Origin: Undaria pinnatifida
Lineage: Eukaryota; Sar; Phaeophyceae; Laminariales; Alariaceae
Reading direction: 5' to 3'
Length of the DNA: 64,000 nt
NCBI GenBank assembly: GCA_012845835.1
Contig: JABAKD010000004.1
Coordinates: 3,442,433-3,506,432, forward strand
Part shown: one piece after another, positions 60,301 through 64,000 of the stretch
How the letters are laid out: each line of letters begins with the position of its first letter
Numbering within the stretch: the stretch's first letter is position 1
Translations under genes and position numbers: made by a program
Notes under the pieces: model-generated
What the model saw: the letters and a program-made list of their open reading frames with translations, nothing else
Told to the model about the DNA's origin: nothing
The model's database searches: none

Positions 60301-60978
60301 CAATCAAATAAAATCGCCGAACGCGTTTTTGTCGGTGAGGTAAAGAGTCGCTCGTGCGAGTGATGAAAACCTCAGACCCGATGCTGAAGATAGGGGATAC
60401 ATCATAACATCCCCCCCGCCGTAGCCTTGATCGCAGGGGTTGCAGTTTTGGGTTAATCTTTCAGTTAGTGTGGAGGCGTTTCACGGTAGGGGTCGCGCCT
60501 TTTTTTTTTGGCGCCAAAAGCATTTTTCTGGCGTTCTGATTGGTTGGGCTCCTCCTGATTGGTTGAGCTCCTCGAGCGAGGAACTACCGGTTGGTCTGAT
60601 ACTATTACGAGTATTGTAATACTTCGAAGTAGTTGTTTTTGGACTCTACTGTAGCGCATAGTAAGAAGCGTGTGGTCGAAATTTGCGCGAACGGATAACG
60701 CCTTTTGAAAGTAATCTTTTCTGGGTGACACGTTTGAGCTCCTCGTGGTAGGAATTCAGGAAACTTTCCGGAAACTTTCCGCTGTACCCCTAGCAAGGGA
60801 TTCCGCCCTAAATGTTTGGTTGTTAATCCTTTTTTGTTGATGTGAGTGTGTGCTTATTTTTTGTTTCTTCTTTCTTTTGTCGACCCAGGTTCCGAACGAG
60901 AACTTCGTGCCTCTCGGGGTGCTCCGACGAACCGGGAGCTTCGTGATGCAGCGGGTTTTGGACATCGGTCTGCCGCAG
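48385..60978 (+). CDS. DUF1997-family protein, probably plastid-associated (five exons recognised, 3' end missing)
   Basis: Exons: 48,385-49,440; 50,634-50,737; 51,132-51,292; 56,285-56,391; 60,889-60,978. Together they make 1,518 bp, or 506 codons, with matching phases (0, 2, 1, 0). The first exon is a 352-residue leader with Ala-, Ser- and Gly-rich tracts and a basic Lys-rich stretch. The DUF1997 core follows: KLSDYLALPPTEYSLLDPKM, then NPVLFVRVEVKP, TEANIEIEMLVP and GSFVMQRVLDIGLPQ. DUF1997 proteins occur in cyanobacteria and plants and have no established reaction. The hydrophobic segment AAAATAVALMLPSAVLSLQV may be part of a targeting signal; this is inference. Plant relatives continue with a short Trp-containing tail after the last motif, which I could not find, so a final exon is missing or lies further right. 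Confidence 0.83.
48478..48600 (+). repeat. Coding GCT repeat (poly-Ala) in the first DUF1997 exon
   Basis: GCT/CCT triplets encode an Ala-rich tract broken by Thr-Pro and Ser. The tract lies inside the predicted leader and is a likely length-polymorphic site. A Leu-rich frame in another register is an artefact. Confidence 0.85.
49505..49582 (+). repeat. Dispersed repeat E, copy 2
   Basis: Located 65 bp after the first DUF1997 donor. It matches 35,083-35,160 (ACCCCTCTAGAGCCC, AAAACGGGTTTCCAG). Confidence 0.75.
50018..50190 (+). repeat. Dispersed repeat B, two tandem copies
   Basis: Copies at about 50,018-50,095 and 50,108-50,190. The second carries ATTTCAAGGATGTCAGCCG, GTGAGTTCGACGAATTTC and GTCAATACTCATA. 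Confidence 0.75.
50215..50625. repeat. GTCN tetranucleotide array
   Basis: CGGTCGATCG-, CTGTCGGTCG- and GTCTGTCT-type units run up to the acceptor of the second DUF1997 exon (AG at 50,632-50,633), leaving almost no unique intron at that boundary. Confidence 0.92.
50945..51042 (+). repeat. Dispersed repeat B, copy 4
   Basis: TTTATAAAAAATATTTCAAG, GACGTCAGCCGTGAGTTCG and CAATACTCATCGTTGCAAGC. It is nearly identical to the copy at about 54,995-55,090. Confidence 0.8.
51395..51590 (+). repeat. Dispersed repeat A, full-length copy 2
   Basis: It begins GTACTCACTTTG after a G-tract (51,339-51,394) in the third DUF1997 intron. It shares all the main blocks of the 19,878 copy, including ACCAAGCGCGAAGCGCCGTG. 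Confidence 0.8.
51593..53020. other. DUF1997 intron DNA without recognisable features
   Basis: No exon is seen. G-rich runs at 51,750-51,830; otherwise unique-looking DNA with a T-tract at 52,997-53,014. A short duplicated block (AAAGGCCAACATG..GACCGGGAAAATGACGTT) occurs at about 52,916-52,983 and 53,115-53,168. Confidence 0.45.
53022..53104 (+). repeat. Dispersed repeat D, copy 1
   Basis: TCCTCCGGCGGATGGGG then CTCACCACACTTCCACG and TTTTCATACGCGTCGTGTG. Copies are at 55,334-55,424 (+) and 57,809-57,891 (inverted). Confidence 0.8.
53400..53590. repeat. Dispersed repeat K, copy 2
   Basis: It matches the complement of 31,105-31,300. In this copy the peptide frame is broken by stops. Confidence 0.65.
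53735..54075. repeat. Degenerate TTCCCGACC minisatellite
   Basis: Units of about 9-16 bp around CCCGACCGATTCC, TCCCGTCCCG and relatives, inside the third DUF1997 intron. A related, looser C-rich stretch lies at about 52,490-52,600. Confidence 0.7.
54250..54900. repeat. Two adjoining tandem repeats (~60 bp and ~51 bp units)
   Basis: From about 54,250 to 54,700 units carry GGAAAGCA, TCAGTCGAGCTCTCC and ATGTTACGG. From 54,742 to 54,890 three units carry CCTTGACCGACGGTAATTTT and TTGACTGACGCCAACTA. Confidence 0.8.
54995..55890 (+). repeat. Repeat B copies 5 and 6 flanking repeat D copy 2
   Basis: Repeat B lies at about 54,995-55,095 and, more diverged, at about 55,783-55,890. Repeat D lies between them at 55,334-55,424, after a poly-T tract. 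Confidence 0.75.
56120..56235. repeat. GATT/GGTT tetranucleotide array
   Basis: About 115 bp of TTGATTGG and TTGGTTGA units, ending 50 bp before the acceptor of the fourth DUF1997 exon. Confidence 0.92.
56460..56640 (+). repeat. Dispersed repeat H, copy 1
   Basis: AACTCAGATCCGGGGTCATG, TCCCTCCCCGCTACG, CTTCGTTTTTATCGCGAGAA and GACTCGCATCGAA. It matches 63,240-63,430. It lies about 70 bp after the 56,391 donor. Confidence 0.75.
57651..57755 (-). repeat. Inverted copy of the telomere-flanking repeat of 1.12-1.21 kb
   Basis: CCCTAACCCTAACCC followed by the complement of CGGCCGGTATTTCGTATGGG. Two TGACGTCA palindromes lie at about 57,703-57,720. The segment ends ATGGTTGAAAAAAACACAA, which is also found just right of the 1,206 tract. 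Confidence 0.75.
57809..57891 (-). repeat. Dispersed repeat D, copy 3
   Basis: Inverted relative to the 53.0 and 55.3 kb copies; it shares CGACACACGACGC and GTGGAAGTGTGGTGAG. Confidence 0.8.
58295..58450. repeat. ~78-bp tandem duplication
   Basis: Two copies of TACCTCTTTTTGGC..TTCTGAATGACTGTGCTCCTT..CCAAAAATCGTCGGAA. A shorter relative lies near 59,850-59,912. Confidence 0.85.
58985..59180. repeat. ACCCG family copy 3, inverted
   Basis: CGGGTCGGGTC units alternate with GGTGTTCGAAATCTCACC and GGAGGTTTTCAAAAATGAC spacers. It matches the 17.2 and 26.3 kb copies in inverted orientation. Confidence 0.75.
59555..59698 (+). repeat. ~19-22 bp CATCGCAAACACCCTACT tandem repeat
   Basis: About seven imperfect units in the fourth DUF1997 intron. 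Confidence 0.88.
60115..60430 (+). repeat. Dispersed repeat C, copy 4
   Basis: AACTCGCGCGAGTGACCCCC, GGGACGGTTAGCTAGCTACG and GAGTCGCTCGTGCGAGTGA are in the same order as in the other copies. It contains a short CTACG expansion. Confidence 0.75.
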
Positions 60979-61267
60979 GTGATCAAAACGCCCGCACCCA
61001 TGTACCAACATCTGGACACCTGTGCCGTTTTGTATTTCGTTTCATTTAGCGTGGTATATATAGCAGTCGTCACTTTTTGCCAGCACCCATCATTAGTGGG
61101 ACATTTTTTTGTCAGTTTTATTTGCTTTCCATCCGTCACTTTCGCTTTGCAGTTCCACGCATGCCCGCACGTAGTTTCGATTTTGAGGGGGTCATTTTTT
61201 GTTGTTTTTTCGTCTTCATTTACTTTGTAATCTATTCTTTCAGTTTCGAGTTCAACACACGCACCCG

Positions 61268-61635
61268 TTTTTGACCTCGTTCTGCTGCAGTTGATGTTTA
61301 GCCCACACCTACAAATAGTTGTGCGTTTTTAAAAGTTGACATTGGCATATTTGATACCTACCATACCGCGCGGAACGTTTTGTAAGGACCGAAAAGCCAA
61401 AACGAGCTTCAAACCGCAAGTGCAACGAACTCTCCTCCGTTTCCGCAAGTACAACGAACTCTCCTCCGTTTTTGACCTCGTTCTGCTGCAGTTGATGTTT
61501 AGCCCACACCTACAAATAGTTGTGCGTTTTTAAAGTTACCATTGGCGTATTTCATACCTCCCATACCGCGCGGAAGGTTTTGTAAGGGCCGAAAACCCAA
61601 AACGAGCTTCAAACCGCAAGTACAACGAACTAGCA
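61268..61635 (+). repeat. 201-bp tandem duplication downstream of the fifth exon
   Basis: TTTTTGACCTCGTTCTGCTG starts at 61,268 and again at 61,469. The second copy continues with the same CCACACCTACAAATAGTTG and CATACCGCGCGGAA blocks to about 61,635. Confidence 0.88.
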
Positions 61636-61757
61636 GAACATCCCCATGATGTTATGCCTTACAAAACCATCTCTTATGTATGGGATCTGCTTTTTGTTTC
61701 CGTTGTTTTAATTTTTGATGACCATGTTTGGTTGCTGCGAAGCACAAACGCATACGC

Positions 61758-61800
61758 CGCGTTTTGGCCATCGGTCTGCCGCAGGTAATGAAGGGCCCGC
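61758..61800 (+). pseudogene. Duplicate of the fifth DUF1997 exon 3' end with donor
   Basis: GTTTTGGCCATCGGTCTGCC followed by GCAG|GTAATG matches GTTTTGGACATCGGTCTGCC and GCAG|GTGATC at the real exon end. Similarity continues to CCCGCACC. The copy's donor is closer to consensus than the original's. Confidence 0.8.
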
Positions 61801-62934
61801 ACCAACCATTACGGTGTTTGCAAAGACCAGGTACAGACTTTGCTTGGATGGGTACACAGGGTGGTTCACGTCAAGAGCCCGAAATTCTCTCCCCCACGAA
61901 TGCCGCTCGCAATATCTAATCAAGGGGTGAACAGTTGGTGTCATACTGACCGCCATGACCAGTGGAAGAGGGTGACATGGCTTCTTTTTTTTTTAACGGC
62001 GTCGGCGTGTCTCGAGGAGTCAAACTCGTATCGACCAATGACAGGCCTTCAAGTTTTTCAATAATATTCAGGCTTTTTCCAAGCGGAGACGAAAAAAAAA
62101 TCGCCGCATTTTGTTTGCACTAACAGGTTGGAGGTATTCCAAAGCATGTTTGTAGAATTTTTTCTCGCACAAAATCGAAGATCTGACCTGCCTTTGTTCA
62201 ACATTAAGCAGAATCGAGCGAAAAAGATGGAAACCACACAAAAACCAAGCCATTTGAAGGAAATAAGGTGTCTTGACTCATTTTTTCGCGCAAAAGTCCA
62301 CATGTTCTCGCCGTTCCGTTCATGAGAGATAGACCCTGAACTTTTGCACACGTGTTCTACATGCCCATCCCGAGGCCTGACCTCCGGGGAGGGTTATTTT
62401 TGTTTTTTTTCGCCGAAAAAAAATGGTCTAAGGTGGTCCACATTTTCCAAAAAATCTTAACTGACGAAAAATCAGGCAACAAAAGAAGAAGAAAAAATGG
62501 CAGGTGAGGTCTTCGCAAAGGCATATAGAAGACGTGTGCAAAATTTCACGGTCTGAATCGAAAAAACGGCGTAGACATTAGCCGAAAATTTCACGGTCTG
62601 AATCTGAATCGAAAAAACGGCGTGGACATTAGCCGGGGATACACTTCGGGCTTTTTACTTGTGCCAGCGTACAGGAGCTGGGTAGAAAAACATATGATTA
62701 TAGTATTGAAAAATACGAATGGATGTCTTAGCCCAAGACCAACCAACCCACGAGAAAATTAGGTTAAATTATTAAAAAATGGTACCTGTTATATAAGAAC
62801 ACGTATTTCTTATTTATATTTTTGCCCTCCGACAATGTATAACGTAAATGCCTTTCCGATGAAAATCGAATATCCTTCCATAAAGCAGCAGTATATCTAA
62901 AGTCGAATGAATAATCCCTCCATAAAGCAGTGTT
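61801..62934. other. Unassigned DNA, possible intron
   Basis: No exon is recognised. Near 62,540-62,640 a GTCTGAATCGAAAAAACGG block is tandemly repeated. A terminal DUF1997 exon was looked for but not found. Confidence 0.4.
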
Positions 62935-63020
62935 TTAAAAAATGAAAAATACACTTCAGCTGTGAGATCGACCAAAAATGATATTCTGATCAAAAGTTAG
63001 CTTTGCAAGCTGCGCGCAGT
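62935..63020 (+). repeat. Dispersed repeat B, copy 7
   Basis: AAAATACACTTCAGCTGTG, GAGATCGACC and TTTGCAAGCTGCGCGCAGTAC, in the same orientation as the other copies. Confidence 0.7.
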
Positions 63021-63239
63021 ACTACAGTATCTTCTGCCAACCATTCCCCCATTTCCTTTCCCCACATCTTCTCATTTTATCTATATACTAGTTCTCTTCC
63101 CTACATCTGTTTTAGCTATATTTGTCTACCTTAATCCTCTTGTCGTTTTCGGCGAGGGTGCTATTTTTCGTGGATAGGATTGGCCTTGGAGTGTGACGAT
63201 CGACGGGTATTTTTAGTGCTGTGAGTTGGAATACTTTTT

Positions 63240-63430
63240 TTTTTTTCTCTCTCTCTCATCCCATTTATTGTCCTCACGCTGCTCTCGCGCTCTGCCCCCA
63301 GTAGTAATTCAGATTCGAGGTCACATGGTTAATGGGCCCTCCTCCCTCCCCTCCCCACTACGATACACGCGCCTTCGTTTTTGTTCGCGAGAAAAATTCG
63401 GCATTTTCTTCCCTCATCGACTCGCATCGA
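63240..63430 (+). repeat. Dispersed repeat H, copy 2
   Basis: It matches 56,460-56,640: AATTCAGATTCGAGGTCACA, CGCCTTCGTTTTTGTTCGCG and ATCGACTCGCATCGAA. Confidence 0.75.
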
Positions 63431-63454
63431 AGTGTGCCTACCCGCGCTGCTAGG

Positions 63455-63925
63455 CTATGAGTAGCCGACTAATATCATGCTAGCCGACTAACGTCATGCT
63501 AGCGGACTAATGTCGTGCTAGCCGACTACTGTCATGCTAGCCGACTAATGTCATGCCAGCCGACTACAACGTCATGCTAGCCGACTACTGTCATGCTAGC
63601 CGACTACTGTCATGCTAGCCGACTAATGTCATGCCAGCCGACTGACGTCATGCTAGCCTACTAATGTCATGCTAGCCGACTACTGCCATGCTAGCCGACT
63701 AATGTCATGCCAGCCGACTATTGTCATGCTAGCCTTCTAATGTCATGCTAGCCGACTACTGTCATGCCAGCCGACCAATGTCATGCCAGCCGACTGTAGC
63801 GTCATGCTAGCCTACTAATGTCATGCTAGCCGACTACTGTCATGCTAGCCGACTAATATTATGCCAGCCGACTATAACGTCATGCTAGCCGACTAAGGTC
63901 ATTCTCGCCGACTAAGGTCATGCTC
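63455..63925 (+). repeat. 19-bp satellite, about 24 units
   Basis: Unit CATGCTAGCCGACTAATGT with point variants (GCCAGCC, ACTACTGT) and a few units one to three bases longer. GCTAGC makes each unit partly self-complementary. Confidence 0.95.
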
Positions 63926-64000
63926 CGGTAGTGGTGCACCAACACCATTGTTTTTCTCTGAGACTCCTAACCACGTGAGGAGCGCTAATATACTTATACT

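Noticed and set aside
63455-63925. CRISPR-like regularly spaced repeat
   Set aside because: Units are directly adjacent 19-mers without unique spacers, in a eukaryotic sequence. It is a satellite.

Overview
The window looks like nuclear DNA of a stramenopile, most probably a brown alga. Three things support this: split genes with many small phase-consistent exons and long repeat-packed introns, a non-LTR retrotransposon reverse transcriptase of a type I recognise from brown-algal genomes, and an FNIP-like repeat protein. It is not bacterial; I found no operon, CRISPR array, rRNA or convincing tRNA.

Four coding units can be supported. (1) A single-exon gene at about 7.2-8.9 kb (+) encodes some 16 FNIP/LRR-like 'WP..L..L.FG..FNQPI' repeats. 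(2) A very large split gene on the minus strand, 41,989 down to 19,211 with 17 exons recognised, encodes a serine/threonine protein kinase of CAMK/CHK2-like type with a long Asn-, Gly- and Ser-rich C-terminal extension, about 1,300 residues in all. (3) A LINE-type retrotransposon (36.8-39.4 kb, minus) sits inside one kinase intron. (4) A split plus-strand gene, 48,385 to at least 60,978 with five exons recognised, encodes a DUF1997-family protein whose last exon I could not find. The kinase and DUF1997 genes are divergently arranged around a repeat-rich 6.4 kb spacer.

Layout: 1-1.3 kb unassigned with an interstitial telomere-like tract; 1.33-5.28 kb a foldback-type element with long inverted arms built of ~250 bp subrepeats; 5.3-7.2 kb unassigned; 7.2-8.9 kb FNIP-like gene; 8.9-19.2 kb intergenic DNA with dispersed repeats and minisatellites; 19.2-42.0 kb kinase gene and its intronic repeats; 42.0-48.4 kb spacer; 48.4-61.0 kb DUF1997 gene; 61-64 kb repeats, ending in a 19-bp satellite that may lie within the unfinished DUF1997 gene or beyond it.

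The most interesting pattern is that splice boundaries are repeatedly duplicated inside intronic tandem repeats. At six places (41.55, 30.7-30.9, 26.77-27.03, 25.44, 20.27 and 61.78 kb) a decayed or out-of-frame copy of an exon edge, with its splice site, lies next to the real exon. At least ten dispersed repeat families also recur within the window, several of them in both genic and intergenic DNA.
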